Shown here: positions 34,855 to 46,909 of the stretch, in pieces | Layout: each line of letters opens with the position of its first letter | How positions within the stretch are numbered: position 1 is the first letter of the stretch | Assembly: GCA_944472135.2 (NCBI GenBank) | Contig: CALYDD020000422.1 | Location: 1-64,000, forward strand | Reading direction: 5' to 3' | From: Trichobilharzia regenti | Taxonomy: Eukaryota; Platyhelminthes; Trematoda; Strigeidida; Schistosomatidae | Length of the DNA stretch: 64,000 nucleotides | Position numbers and translations under genes: made by a program | The notes under the pieces: generated by a model | Databases searched by the model: none | Told to the model about the DNA's origin: nothing | What the model saw: only the letters and a program-made list of their open reading frames with translations

Positions 34855-35535
34855 TTCATCAGTTCAAGTGTCTGTCCACAATAGCACTAACCAGTCGGTT
34901 TACCGACAGCCCACTCACTCGCTGACAACTACTTGTGCCTTTCGCAGTGCAACAAAGTCTTTTTAGGAGCCAGGGAAACATTAGACGGGAGATATAGGGA
35001 ATAATAGGTAGAATACAAGAATTAACGAATTGTGAAATCCAAGACTGAGTGACACCTGAATGTCTTGACTTCCCTAAGTAGAACATTAACTGAACAAAAT
35101 TTTAGTTACTAATATGAGGCTTGGGAAGTTGGGATCCAAGGTATTCAACATTCAACTCAGTTTCACTTTCAATGCTTTCTATGACACAAGAATCATGGCA
35201 GTCGACCACCACTCCTAAACCATGCTTATGTCAAACAGCGAAATTAACAACCCAACGATTGAAGAGATTTAGCTGAAGATCAATTGATAAGGACCACTGA
35301 CTAACTTCTGAACGAACGTTATTCATTTTAGAATAATTTGACTGAGAATCAATAGGCATAGAAACAGTCAGATCATCAGCGTACTTGATAAAATGCAAGA
35401 AGTAAGAGGACATAAAAGTAGAAAGAACAGCACCAATAAGGAACACTGGCTAGAAAAGGTGAAGCAGTGAGGGACTTTCCATCGTATACAGGGTACTACT
35501 TCCGCATCACGAAAGTAAGAATGCAGCCATTTATT
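34855..35535 (-). mobile_element. CR1/jockey-like reverse-transcriptase fragment, antisense
   Basis: The minus strand reads HFIKYADDLTVSMPI (palm YADD), SEVSQWSLSIDLQLNLF, VVDCHDSCVIESIESE, LNVEYLGSQLPKPHI, then QFVNSCILPIIPYISRLMFP and VSAIVDRHLN. Same family as 21,541-22,687. Duplicated at 54,143-54,820. Confidence 0.8.
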
Positions 35536-35539
35536 GATT

Positions 35540-36210
35540 CAACGTTCCAAGTGGTTGTTGTATTTACTTTCCAAGACACCTGAATCATGAATACTCATCA
35601 TCTTCATTTGCAAATTTGAACAAATCAGTTTTTCTTAACTCTTGATTGTTTAACTAATTATGTGATAGAAGTGGATAGGAGAGTCAGTTCATTCTACCGT
35701 TCTATAGATACATTTTGGAACTGCGTGTTTTGATTTTCCCACTGCTTTTATCTTCTTCCTTCCTTTTTAGACGTATAAACTCAAACCTTTGAAACTTCAT
35801 CTATGGATAATGTTGAATGCGTTAATTGACACGCTTATTCACTATCTTAACTATAAATGTCATTTATTAAACTGTAATAACTAAGTAATTTTTTACGTAT
35901 AAATAAATAATGATTTAGTTTCCATGAAATACCTGAAGTTGTGGTACTCAGAGTGTTTATTTATCACTGGCTACTTCTATTTATTGACATTCAAGGAAAA
36001 TGCGACCGTTCATTTACAAACCAGCATTAGTCAGAACATTATTTCACCGGGGCCAGAATAATATTCGCCAGTGACGAATTGTAAGAGTAGCTGTGGACGC
36101 TAGCAAAATTTCTACGAAACAACGATCTTCCTCCAAGATGAGTGGCTAGGTTTCGTAATGATGAAAATAAAAGAATAGAATGCGCTACAGTGAGGAAAAC
36201 GCCTGTATTT
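35540..36210. other. No gene recognised
   Basis: AT-rich. The left part (to 35,786) is also present in R. A strong acceptor-like pyrimidine tract ends at about 35,770, followed by 35 open codons, but no domain is recognisable. Confidence 0.4.
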
Positions 36211-36212
36211 AT

Positions 36213-36412
36213 TTATTTATTATTATAATATCCTTTAATTCCCAGAGGGACATAGGGATTTAGCTGCGCATCTTCACTGCCTTCTGTTTTCCGCCAACAA
36301 CATTTCATCCCGCTCCAAGTCTGCCCACATGCTCTCATCTCCTCTTCACATGACCTCCTCCACGTCACCCTTGCACTGACGACCAACTCGCCGCTTCCCT
36401 TCCGGGTACTTA
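36213..36412 (-). mobile_element. 5'-truncated RTE-type 3' end, antisense
   Basis: (ATT)n-rich tail, then CCTTTAATTCCCAGAGGGAC and the antisense terminus through CGCCGCTTCCCTTCCGGG. About 200 nt of the 3' end only. Absent from R because it lies in the deleted segment. Confidence 0.85.
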
Positions 36413-36422
36413 ATTATTTTTT

Positions 36423-36610
36423 TTATTTTTTATTACAGCTTGATTCCACACTATATTTTTGGTACAAGTATGGAATTATCAGCATGGATATCGGTAGCCC
36501 AAATTTTGCAAGCCAACCATTGACATCAGGTGTTCGTCGGCAGGGGATCGAACCCCGGAGCATGTGCATGGTCGGCGAGAATACTAACCACTGTGCCACC
36601 GACGTGTAAA
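36423..36610 (-). mobile_element. Second tRNA-derived SINE family (no hammerhead)
   Basis: On the minus strand, TGGCACAGTGGTTAG (A-box-like) is followed by GGGGTTCGATCCCC (B box). An unrelated body follows, ending GTGGAATCAAGCTGTAATAA with an A-rich tail. The tRNA-like part lacks a proper acceptor stem and 3' structure, and the body repeats elsewhere, so it is a SINE rather than a tRNA gene. Other copies: 45,383-45,550, 49,681-49,870, 62,453-62,620. Confidence 0.8.
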
Positions 36611-37061
36611 GGTGATAATTTTCTAGAGATGACCAACAGATGACCACAGAAGAAGATTCCCTTCGGCTTAAGTGACTCACCTGTATCAAATAACATGTTG
36701 GATAGGCAGATTAAAAGTAGAAAGAAAGCCTTCCTTTGTTAGCAACAACTAGGCATATCAATTTACTTGAATCTACTAAAGAAGATACATTGAAAGAATT
36801 GAGAGGAGGGCCTATCCAAGATTTTCTGAACGCCTACTGAAGCCTTTGACATTAGGAAGAGGAAGTAAATTCTTGAGCATTGCAATCAGAAGATATCTGA
36901 CTGACACTATAAGTCTATACATTAGAAGATTTACCAATGATATATTTCGTTGCTAATTTTGGGATGAGGTTACTTTGGTTTAACAAACGTTCTGCCAACA
37001 TTTACTTCCAGGAATCACCACTTCAGTTGTCCACTGTGAATACAAGTGAATACCACATCAG

Positions 37062-38105
37062 TTTACTTATTAGATATATCACACAGTGAAACAGTACTAT
37101 TTACTGGATGACAATGTTTTGAACACAATTTATTGTTCATAATCATACCAATCAGTTGTAATCACACAGCTTCTAAACTCGAGTTTAATAGTTTTCTTTG
37201 TTCTCTCCTATTTGTCGTCGTCATTGGGGTAGTAGAAATTTCCAGATATCTGGGACAGGAGTTGAATCATTCCTATTAGACGTGTTTGCAGTTAGTTTGA
37301 TGAACAGCGTTTCTGTTATCAATATCTCCCTCCGTCCTGCATATCATTTAGATTTCATAACTGTCATCTTATCCCACCCTATCCTATTGTATGGTTGTGG
37401 ACAATTTCATGTAGTGAGTGCAATAGCTGAGTTATTCTCTATATTTAACATCTTATTCGGGCCAAATAATCTAGATTTTGCCAGGCTTTTATGTTTGGCT
37501 AGTCTGACTGCCCCAGTTCTACTAATTTGATCTATGTATTTTACCTGGCAATCATTGAAGCAGGGTATTAGATAAACTAAATTGTTTTGCTTTAAAGGTT
37601 CCACAGGATCCTTTAACCGATAAAACGTGTTTCTAAATGAGTTTGTGGGTGGTCCGAATGCCAGCCACATTCCTTATTCCTGCCTTGATAAGAATTCGGA
37701 AACCTTACGCAGGATTTTTAACAAGGCAGTAATCAAAGTGGCTGGTATTCAAACCACCAACAAACTCAATTAAAAACAAGCTTTGTCGAATAGAGGGTTC
37801 TGTGGGGCCGCTAAAACAAAACAATTTAATTTATCTAATACCCTGCTTCAATAATTGTCAGATCAAATACACAGGTCGAAGTAGTAGAACAAGTGCAGTC
37901 AGACTAGCCAAGCATAAAGAAAACTATAAAACTCAAGTTTCAAAGTCATATGATTACAGTTAATATGATTATGAACAGCAATAAATTTTGTTCGAAGCGT
38001 CATCCAGTAAATACTAATACTGTTTCACTGTGATACATTTAATGAACAAATTAATATGGAAAAACCTAATACCACAGTGCCCAAGTTTGACAGATATATT
38101 GCCAA
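37062..38105. mobile_element. Penelope-like element remnant: inverted termini around two opposed GIY-YIG-like fragments
   Basis: The outer ends (about 37,078-37,155 and 37,965-38,045) are inverted repeats of one another with CACAGTGAAACAGTA and GGATGAC boxes. Inside, the minus strand at 37,470-37,670 reads RNTFYRLKDPVEPLKQNN, LVYLIPCFNDCQVKYIDQIS and RTGAVRLAKHK. The plus strand at about 37,765-37,930 gives a diverged second copy (VGPLKQNNLIYLIPC). This YxIPCxxC...YIGQT...R..EHK layout is the GIY-YIG endonuclease end of Penelope-like elements. The Gly of YIG is Asp in the minus copy, so it is inactive. Confidence 0.75.
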
Positions 38106-38699
38106 GTAAATAAGTTTACGTCATTTAATCGACTGCAGTGTGGCAGTGTGGTCTTTGATTATTTTTGATATGACATATTGAAAGTTCATTGCGCCTACTT
38201 TCTGCGTCTACACTGTGATGCAGATATTCACTGGAGGCGACTTTGATACAGTTCACATCAATATTAGCCATTGAAAACATTGAACGAATGATTTCAATTT
38301 CAATTTCATTAAATATAACGGAAGTTGTATGCTGGACTGTTGCGATTTAGATAATAAAATGGGGAAACGTATACCTCATCATGTTTGTAAAACTATTTAT
38401 ATACTATGTAAATACCAAGTTGAAGAAAATAAGTGTGGCTTTTTTCAAACAGTCGAACGATTCTAGTAAGTGGAGAAATGTGGACAAACCAAAGAATTCA
38501 AGTCTACTTTGATTGAACACTAAGTAGAAAGTAACTAGTTCCATGCGTCCAATCCTTGAGTTAGTTGAGATGAATTTCTGTCATTCAAGTTTTAAACGTG
38601 GTGGTGTGATGAGAGCTGTCTGCTAGCCGACGTTGGTAGACATCAATTAACGTCAATGTTTTCGTCCCAAATCTTGATCATGAGAAAGAAACAAGAAGC

Positions 38700-39420
38700 A
38701 AGACTAACTCAACAACCAATCACAACAGCAGACTTTGCGTCTGCGGATATGATTCGCAGATATATGGTCTGACCTTCGAAGAAACAGCCACAAACAGATG
38801 ACAGAATAACTTTCAGCGAGAAAACAACCAATCAGAAGACGCTGTTTCTCTGCTAACAGCATATAACAGATAATAATACTAATGCACATAAAAATATACA
38901 AATATCTGCTGATTTTTTCAATGGACAATTTGTTGCTTGGCCTTTGCCCTCTGTCGTTAGAATAGTTAGATGATAGGATGCAGTCTGATTGAAACGCTGG
39001 ACTTAATCGGTGGCCTGCTCAAAACTTGCGCTACAGAATACCTCCATCAATATACTGCATACAGTTGCCTTTATTTTTCTGTTTAAATCTATTAAAGTAT
39101 GACCTTCAGTGGTGTTGTTTACTCTGGTGAGTATTTAAAACTTCCACAATATGCGCCATGACAGCTTATCTCAATACTTGAGATGACAGTTCCTGACTAG
39201 TGTCATTGTTCAAAGAAAAGTACTCCTGAATATTTTACTATAGGCATTCAGAAAAATGTCCTCGTGTATTTCACGAAGGAGACAATGAAGATTTATCAAA
39301 ATGTTGGATTGGTTTGCACTTCAAGTCAGATCTACTGTCAGTATAGTGCTTTATTTGAAGATCATAGACGAGGAGGAAATGTCAAGCAATAAACTCCTCT
39401 GAAAATTATGTACATTGAAT
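38700..39420. repeat. Dispersed repeats of unknown type
   Basis: 38,700-38,890 contains the antisense GCAGAG-AAGACGC repeat also seen near 11,450. 39,000-39,420 is related to 25,560-25,965. From 38,796 onward the sequence is duplicated in R. No coding content is supported. Confidence 0.55.
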
Positions 39421-40240
39421 AAAAGCCATTATTAATAATGATCATATGATTATTAAAGTTTCGTGCTTGTTGGAGTTCACAAGTCAACAAAGCATATCAG
39501 CAGTACTGACGGCACTAATATATCGTCTGAAATTCAAATCCGCGTTACCAGCTGCTGATTTCAGGTTCTTGATTATCTCCTTATAAAACTCTTATGGCTA
39601 CTTATATCGGTTATTACTTAGTAACCAGCGTCGTGCTTCTAGTCTTTTTAAATGCTGTAACGGCGTCAGGCATCTAATTAAAAGTCAGAGTTTATTTAAT
39701 AACAATAAGCTGGTTAGTTAGCTGATTATTATTTTAAAGCGAATGACAACAAATTAGATAACAGCTATGAAGTGTTAACTAATTAGCGCGACGTGATATC
39801 CTTAGAGATAGCAGATACGCTTACTGACTCATGTGTGCCAACCAATACGAAACGTAAGTGGAAACCTTCCTCATCATCATTATTCCCCTGGGTTTCGAGT
39901 GGAAAAAAGCACATCAACAGCACATACGCCTTGTTTGAAGGTGCATAGCGCTGAGTAATTGTGATCTACATTCCATTTTAGTTGACTCATGCTGTCACGA
40001 TCCTGCAGGATGAAATTGGCATATTGGGGACACCATATTAGCTACTCACTGCCTCAATGGGCTCATGGCTGTTGTCTGAGTAACCAGATCTAAGTAGATT
40101 ACTCACTCACTTGTTGACAATTTTGACAATCAACACCCATTCTATCTGCTCTCACAGATATCTATCACTTCTTCGCCATATCTTCCAATTTCATTGGCTG
40201 CTTGTCAAGCCTTCTCAGTCAGTCTCATACATTGTACGGA
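39421..40240. other. No gene recognised
   Basis: AT-rich and duplicated in R (55,690-56,800). It contains a short antisense RTE-like end near 39,880-39,920 (CCCTGGGTTTCGAGTGGAA) and nothing else recognisable. Confidence 0.45.
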
Positions 40241-40244
40241 CATT

Positions 40245-40520
40245 CAACCTCCCCATTCTTGTTATTAATTTCATTGCGAGAAGACACATAGGTAGGCTGA
40301 CTGGCTTCGCGGAAGGTGGGCTTCCATCAATCCGCTATGTCATTTCGCCTCTTCGATTCAAGAGAAGACTAAGATTTTTATTTGAATTTTTCGTATTTTT
40401 AATATATTTTCTGTGCGTTGAAGTTTCTCTAGCAGTTTTATAGCTTTTTATAGCTTTACGCCCAACCCTCGCTCTTCACCCAGGATTGGGACCGGCTAAA
40501 AAACTACCAAGCTAGTGAAC
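40245..40520 (-). mobile_element. RTE-type 5' UTR fragment, antisense
   Basis: Reverse complement of the 5' UTR seen at 20,070 and 32,205 (GGTCCCAATCCTGGG, AACTTCAACGCACAG, TCGAAGAGGCGAAATGACAT, GCCAGTCAGCC). Ends before the endonuclease domain. Duplicated at 56,807-57,085. Confidence 0.8.
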
Positions 40521-41639
40521 TCGGTGAGCCAGGAAACATGTTGACTACATTTCAAACTTGACTGCACCAACCAAAGATCCTAACTGATGACACTAGTTAC
40601 CATCTAGTAGACCATCAGTTTACAATTTGCGTTCCTGTTGAATAAGAAAAATTCCATAACTCATGACGCATAGTGAAATTCTATCGATTCTGTCAGTTAT
40701 ATTTCTGAAGTCTAATTCTCTTCTGACTTTGTCGTTGAATGATTTCTTCAGAGAAGGAATATCGAACAAAAAACGTGTCTATGAGTGGCTAAAGCATTTA
40801 TTTCACTATTTTATACAGTAGTGTACTGGTATAAATTTTAACGGTGATACATTTCCACATTGCATTCTACATTCTACCAATGTAATTCAGATAATATCAC
40901 TTACAACGGAATATGTCAAGAATTAGTTTAGTAAACAGGGCTGTATTAGTGCCACCAGTGAATAGTAACGTTCTCTAGAAGACCTATGCTTTACTCTGAA
41001 CCTATGGGAATAAAAATAAAAATAATAACAATACTGACTGAGCACTTCTGCGTTTTACTTAGAGTAGAGATCCCTATTTAACCCTGAGGATCTGGGCACT
41101 TGGAGAATGCAACATAAACTCTTTCAGTATAGCGAAAATATTCATTCACACGGAATAAATATTAAAATACAAATCAAAGTTAATGAAATGATGTTGTAAC
41201 AGTATATTGTAAGAAGAAAACAGAGTTGAGGAGTCATAATAATTAGTGTTTACTTGGTGATACACTTAAAGTCTGCTGCCAAAAATTATTTATACAATCC
41301 ACAAAAGCGTTCACTGCTGGAGTTGTGTTTACTAGTAGAAGCTATGTACCGGTTGTGGAATAGTCTTCGGATGAAGATGAGAGTTTCCTGAAAAATTCAA
41401 ACGACACAAGACGGTTAGTGGTGAAGCAAGTATATGGTATGGAGCAGTGAGAAGATGCAGCATTCCGCAGTACACTGTATTTTAGATTCTATTCCCAAGT
41501 TTTGCCCATTTTACAATGAATCGTTTTGAGCAAAAGCTATGTACAATGTTCAAGAAAGTTTGTATAACCGTTTACGAAGAAAGAAGAAACACGTTCCCGT
41601 GGTGTGAGTGAACGACATAGGCATATACAGACTCAGTGG

Positions 41640-41900
41640 ACGGTTTCTAACTAAAAGAAACAGAAACTTGAAAGTCTACAGGCGAAAATCAACAACTTAG
41701 TAGCAGAGGGAGAGGAAGCAAACTTTCACTACTCTGACATCAGTTTAGAATTCAACCTCACTCAGAGTAAGGGAAGAAGACCAGGATCTTCAACTCTGAT
41801 ATCAAGTCAGTGATTCTAAATAGTTCAGGGATTGGGGAACGCATCATGGAACGCACTTCCAACGGGATACTTAATAGATTAGTCCACTATACTCACTAGT
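41640..41900 (+). mobile_element. Degraded RTE-type internal fragment
   Basis: Weak but ordered similarity to the RTE protein end: a KLESLQAKINNLVAEGEEAN-like stretch, then ATTTTCAACTCTGATATCAAGTCAGT and GGAACGCACTTCCAACGGG (the KSISNR region). Duplicated near 58,235-58,455. Confidence 0.5.
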
Positions 41901-42769
41901 TTGACTGCTTTGAATGCATAGATTCATTTTCTTGATGAATCTATTAAGAACAATGGCATGTAGTCAGATATTTCACATGTTTATGGTAAGATTGGATCAA
42001 TGTAGTCTAGATATTACACTCATACAAAATCATTGGCCATATGTACGTATAATATGCTTGCACATATACGGATACCGTTAATTCTACCTTCCATTTCACG
42101 TCACTTTGTGTTCTGGTTAAGGTAGTGAGGCCTTGAACAAACATGTAGAGGTGGTATAATTTTGTATGGGAATTCAAGCGGTGTCCGAGATCAGTGCGAC
42201 TAAGTACAGCATTGACGTCCGTATTCTATCAACACAATATACGCCGAAACATAAATAATTAAGTTCAAAATGGTTATGAAAGACGTTTTGACGAATTTAT
42301 ATATATACGAACACAAAATCTTTCAAAAGCCACAATGGAACATATTGACCTTATTAGTTCATGGATCTCAGAAGTAGACAGAAACATTTAAAAATTCTTT
42401 GCCACGTTATACTGGCTCTCAATTCAATGGCTATCATATATTCAAGGTTTGAGTTACTATGGTAACCGAAGGATTCGTACAGTTTATGAATCCTAAAATA
42501 TTCAAAAGTCTCAGATTCATAGAATCTTGTGAGGAAATTCGGGGCAATCTCCAGAGATATGTACTGTCATACGTGTATTTAAGTAGTCACAGTCTGAGGC
42601 AGTTATGTTTCTAAAACAAAAATATCCTTTGGGTTCGTTTGACATAAATCAAACGTTAAAGGTATCCATTCTGACCGGAGTTATGAAGTTGCTATGAATG
42701 ACTTTTCTTTTCATGAAGGTTGCAATTTATGTTAAGAAATTTGTCTGGTATTCGCTTGTTGGTCGCGCT

Positions 42770-42985
42770 ACATCATGAATTCACTTGAGTTGAAATTTAT
42801 GCACCGATCATTGAATTGGGTTACAAAAGGCTGAATGTTCTACGAGTTTGCGTCTTCGTAACTGGAAAGTCCTGGATTCGAACTCCTTTGGTTGGTGCGT
42901 AATCTAGAATAGTCCGAAACGAGAACTAAACCGTTGTCTAGAACTCCCTAGTAGGTCTTCTACTGGTTCCCTGCACAACCAACAC
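42770..42985 (+). mobile_element. Hammerhead-bearing SINE, copy B1
   Basis: Orthologue of 17,541-17,830. The ribozyme part is eroded (AATCTAGAATAGTCCGAAACGAG...). About 50 bp of the SINE tail retained in copy C (59,555-59,605) are missing. Confidence 0.7.
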
Positions 42986-43084
42986 TGGAGATGTAGTAGC
43001 TCATACCTGTAGGAGAATTAAACAGTTTTAATGAACAAGAAAATAAACATATTTGAAGAATTATCTCAGTTGGTGAATATTCAT

Positions 43085-43360
43085 GCCTGTATTGTTATTA
43101 TCATTATTGCTGCTTGCCGTTCTTTGGTTTCCTAGTGAATCATGACACTTCGAAATTACATCTTCAGTGTATTTTGTTCTCCGTCATGTCGGTCAGCTGC
43201 CTCCACGACTGCTCAGGATCTTTCACTCCCTCTTCACGTGATCTCCTTCATATCACCTTGGGTTGGAGAATCAATCCATCGCTTCTCAATGGATAGATTT
43301 CAATCGAGGGACGGAATGTTGTCTGATGGATGTCACTGAACTGTCTCCTCAGTGTACGTA
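43085..43360 (-). mobile_element. Diverged RTE-like 3' end, antisense
   Basis: Orthologue of 17,935-18,235 within the triplicated block. Frames on the plus strand here are antisense shadows. Confidence 0.5.
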
Positions 43361-44949
43361 AATTCTGTTTTTCTCTCCCTGGGCATGATTGGCCGGATAA
43401 CAGGTTGTTGGTTCATTCGCCGTCCTACAGTATTCCTTGTCACCTATCGTTTCCTTCTGGTCATCTTGTTTCTGCGTCACTGGAATTCAGCTGTCTTATA
43501 TATGCATATATATGACAAGATGTTTGTTTTACTTAAACTGGTAGCAGGAATCGATTAGGATACATTTCAATCTTTTCAGCTCATGCTTGGACGAAGGAAT
43601 TAAGTCGTTTATCTGGGAAAATTTGTTTTCAAATTGAACATCAGTCTCTTAGCGGTGTCAAACCTGACCACTCCTGTCACAGGACGTTTAACCGAGAGAC
43701 AAAGCTTTGGTTGTTTCTTGTCTAAGCATACAGAACAAAAGTTAAAACTGTACCGATTGTAGCCAACTGAAAGATTAGTTTATGTTGTTCATGTATCTAA
43801 GATCAATTTCGTGTTTGAAAGGCAATTTTCTCCTCATAAAAATGGAATCTCTTGATGCATATATATATGGGAACTGGAGAGAAATGTTGCTCAAAGATTT
43901 TATGCACCTGATTAACTTCCGAAGAGCTTGAAGGATTTATTTATTGACAATGTTGACGGAGTTATGGAGACTCGAGTAAAGATGTAACCAAATGTGTAAA
44001 TAGTGGAGTCTTAGCCCACTAAGTCGATAGATACTGGACACATAATACAACCAGATCAGGTGTTTTCGGTTATCTACCGCAGTTCTGATAATCTATCTAG
44101 AGGTGCTCGACTACGTCCTGTATAACTGAAGTCTTAGCAATGAATACCAGGTAAGCGGGTGTCTCTAGCTACAGTGTTTATCTTGACCTACAATTAGGTG
44201 GTCAAAAAATCCTCCATAAACATTGGCACTTAAAATTCCTGTCACAATTTTCCCTCTTCTATTTCCTTTGCTGTACTGATAAACATTCATTTCTGACCTT
44301 TGACGACTTCATGACCTTTCTTATGATTTCAATTACTGTAGGTCGACGTAATGGGTTTCTAACTTGTTCTAACTTACCATATTTACAAAATCCTCTTCAT
44401 TTCACTTCACTGAATTCATTATTATTTGACAGTATTTGATAACTGTTCACTGATAGTACTTTGAAATTTACACCACATCATCTTTGTTATAACACCATTG
44501 CCATTAATGTTGTTATTATCTGTTACCCTTGAAATTACATCTAGTCTATCCCATTTCTCAGTTTATTTTTCTGTAGTATTCATACTGTCTCAGACTCCAT
44601 TGATTACACTCAAACTCACTATCACTGATTTATTTCCTCTCATGTTCTCACTTACCATGTTATATTTAAGACGATAATAATGAAACACACCAACTGACAA
44701 CTTTGCAGAATTAGTTTGTAGGTATTCTGTTGGTTTCAGGCTGCACCCGTAATGATATCAGTTGGAGAACCATTGAGAACCAGGGAGTACTGGATAGCTG
44801 TTTTGTCCCATTTTGAGACTCATTTGCGGTACTCATCCACTGGATTTCTATTCTTGGTAATGACTGGTTACATGACTAAGTTGACTAGAGTTCTAGAGAG
44901 GAATCCTAACCAGTGGCGCCCATCCAGCAGGGAGTGGGAATGAAGTCCC

Positions 44950-45180
44950 GCTGCTGAAATCACGAATTAGTTGCAGTTAGCATCCATGGGTTGACCAATG
45001 AATCCAGTCACAGTGGATATGACTGAGTGGGATACGAGCTTGCCTTGTAACCGGGAGGTGAAGGGTTCAGAACCCATAAGTAGCAAACCACTGATGGATC
45101 CAAAACTAGACCAACGAAACAACTGTCCGCTGTTTCCTGGTTAACAGTCTGTTATCAATCCGTGGTGTAACCTGTGAATA
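44950..45180 (+). mobile_element. Hammerhead-bearing SINE, copy B2
   Basis: Orthologue of 19,430-19,690: tRNA-like head (GGGATACGAGCTTGCCTTG, GGGTTCAGAACCC), then CTGATGGATCCAAAACTAG and CAACGAAAC. Core G8-A9 spacing is altered. Nearly identical to 62,020-62,250. Confidence 0.75.
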
Positions 45181-45382
45181 ATTACTGTCCTATCCCATCT
45201 TATTCTTGTTCCACAATACGCATTTCTGATATGATTCTAATTTGTCGTTTACTGGCTGGCTATTGTATGCTAAAAAGCAGTTGGATTTATAACTGTAGAG
45301 TCTGTGGAAGGAAGCATTTATTGAAATCACAATTGCTTACTCCAGCTATTTTCGAGTTTTCACTTACTATTATTGTTTTTGA

Positions 45383-45550
45383 TTACAGCTTGATTCCACA
45401 CTGTATTCTTGGTACAAGTATGCCATTTTCATTTTCAGCATGTGATATCGGTAGCCCAAATTTTACAGGCCAATCATAGATATCAGGCGTGCGTTGGCAG
45501 ACCATGTGCATGATCGGCGAGAGTTCTAACCACTGTGTCACCGACGCGCA
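45383..45550 (-). mobile_element. Second SINE family, copy in L
   Basis: Minus strand: TGACACAGTGGTTAG then body ending GTGGAATCAAGCTGTAATCA. The B box is damaged. Absent from copy A at the same site, so it inserted after A separated from B and C. Confidence 0.75.
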
Positions 45551-46739
45551 ATTCACACAATGATGCACCTATTGACTGAGTATTGGTTTTCAGCAGAACC
45601 AAACACACCCATCCCTGCCTCTTGCGAGACGAAACCGGGATGCAGGATCATCCTGAGGTGGAACCACATGAGAGCCATCTCCCTCGATGGACCAATATTA
45701 TAATGAATTCATGAAAACGTCTTGCAGTTCACTTGTATAATTTACTAGTGTTTATCTAATGGAAAGAATCTGTTGATCTAATGATGAATGTGACCTTCCA
45801 CAACTAATTTCTACTTGAGGTAAACAACTCACTCATCATTGCAATTCACTAAATCAGAGAGTGGAATAACATAGATGACAAGGAATTCTCTTCGTCACAG
45901 ACCTTCTAAAATAAGACTTATCATGTCTGCATAAAGATTTATTATCCATATATTACAGACAGTTGGAGTTGTATTCACCTTATATGTTAAGCATGACCAA
46001 ACAGACGTATATTATGAGACTTTTATATTTTAATAAAGCGCCTCAGACAGTCACAAGACTGTCAGTGTCATTTGAATGTATAATTGCGAAAACAAAATTG
46101 TCTGGGTAAACAAATTCTTTCGTCGGATGACGACAACAATCACGATGACAATGACAAGATTGATGGTGATGGCGATATGGAATGCAGTGGAATATCAATT
46201 TGACTACTGTTTTCCCATCAAACACCAGACAGTGAGAGGGCATATTCTCACTGTCTATAAGAAAAGACGTATTCTTCAGTCTTGCCAAAATTAAACTGTC
46301 ATACCACAGCGCGACCTTGAATTTATTCAGACAAATATATCAAAATAATGAAAAGCAAAATAACATAACGTGTGACTAATTGGTGAAGTCTAACAGCGCG
46401 CAAAATTAAATTGAAGCACTAAGGCTAGAATTAAGTGAACATGAGGTACAAATACTGAGGATCACATTTTGATAGGAGTTATAATGGTCAGGCAAATTAG
46501 TTGAAATATACCTATGTAAATTCTCCTATATTTCAACTGTATTTCTGGTCAGTGTGGTACAGTTAAAGAGATGGATTAGTGTTCGCCAAAGTAGACTGTA
46601 CACACTCTGGAAGTCTCTCTAAACTTCGCATTTAATGACAGAAGAAATTATGCAAGTGATATACAGTACAAAAGATTCGATAAATAATAAGTTAGTTCTA
46701 GTGGAGCAGAGCAGGTTGTGTGTGAGGACAGACACCATC

Positions 46740-46870
46740 CTGCGATAAGAGTCCTTAACAAGGACGAAACAGCAGTTCAGTGCTCCCTGGAAGGTTTAAC
46801 GGTGTTTCTCCAACTGACGTCAGCTCCTAATCAACCATGTGAGCAATCACATCCAAGCAAACCAACACCT
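46740..46870 (+). mobile_element. Hammerhead-bearing SINE fragment, copy B3
   Basis: The head is lost. What remains is AAGAGTCCTTAACAAGGAC, a perfect stem II hairpin, with GAAAC at once after it and the SINE tail. The 5' core (CTGAUGA) is broken, so no cleavage is expected. Orthologue of 23,010-23,265. Confidence 0.7.
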
Positions 46871-46909
46871 GAACTTATTACATACTCCACTGAGACGTAT
46901 TTCAGTAGT

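Noticed and set aside
36530..36606. tRNA gene on the minus strand
   Set aside because: Good A and B boxes but no complete cloverleaf, and joined to a repeated SINE body.
43114..43558. Several overlapping plus-strand frames duplicated at 59,943-60,171
   Set aside because: Antisense to a diverged retrotransposon end, overlapping in several frames, and disrupted in copy A.
45174..45479. 101-codon frame conserved between 45,174 and 62,244
   Set aside because: Conservation is due to recent duplication; the frame crosses a SINE boundary and has no domain.
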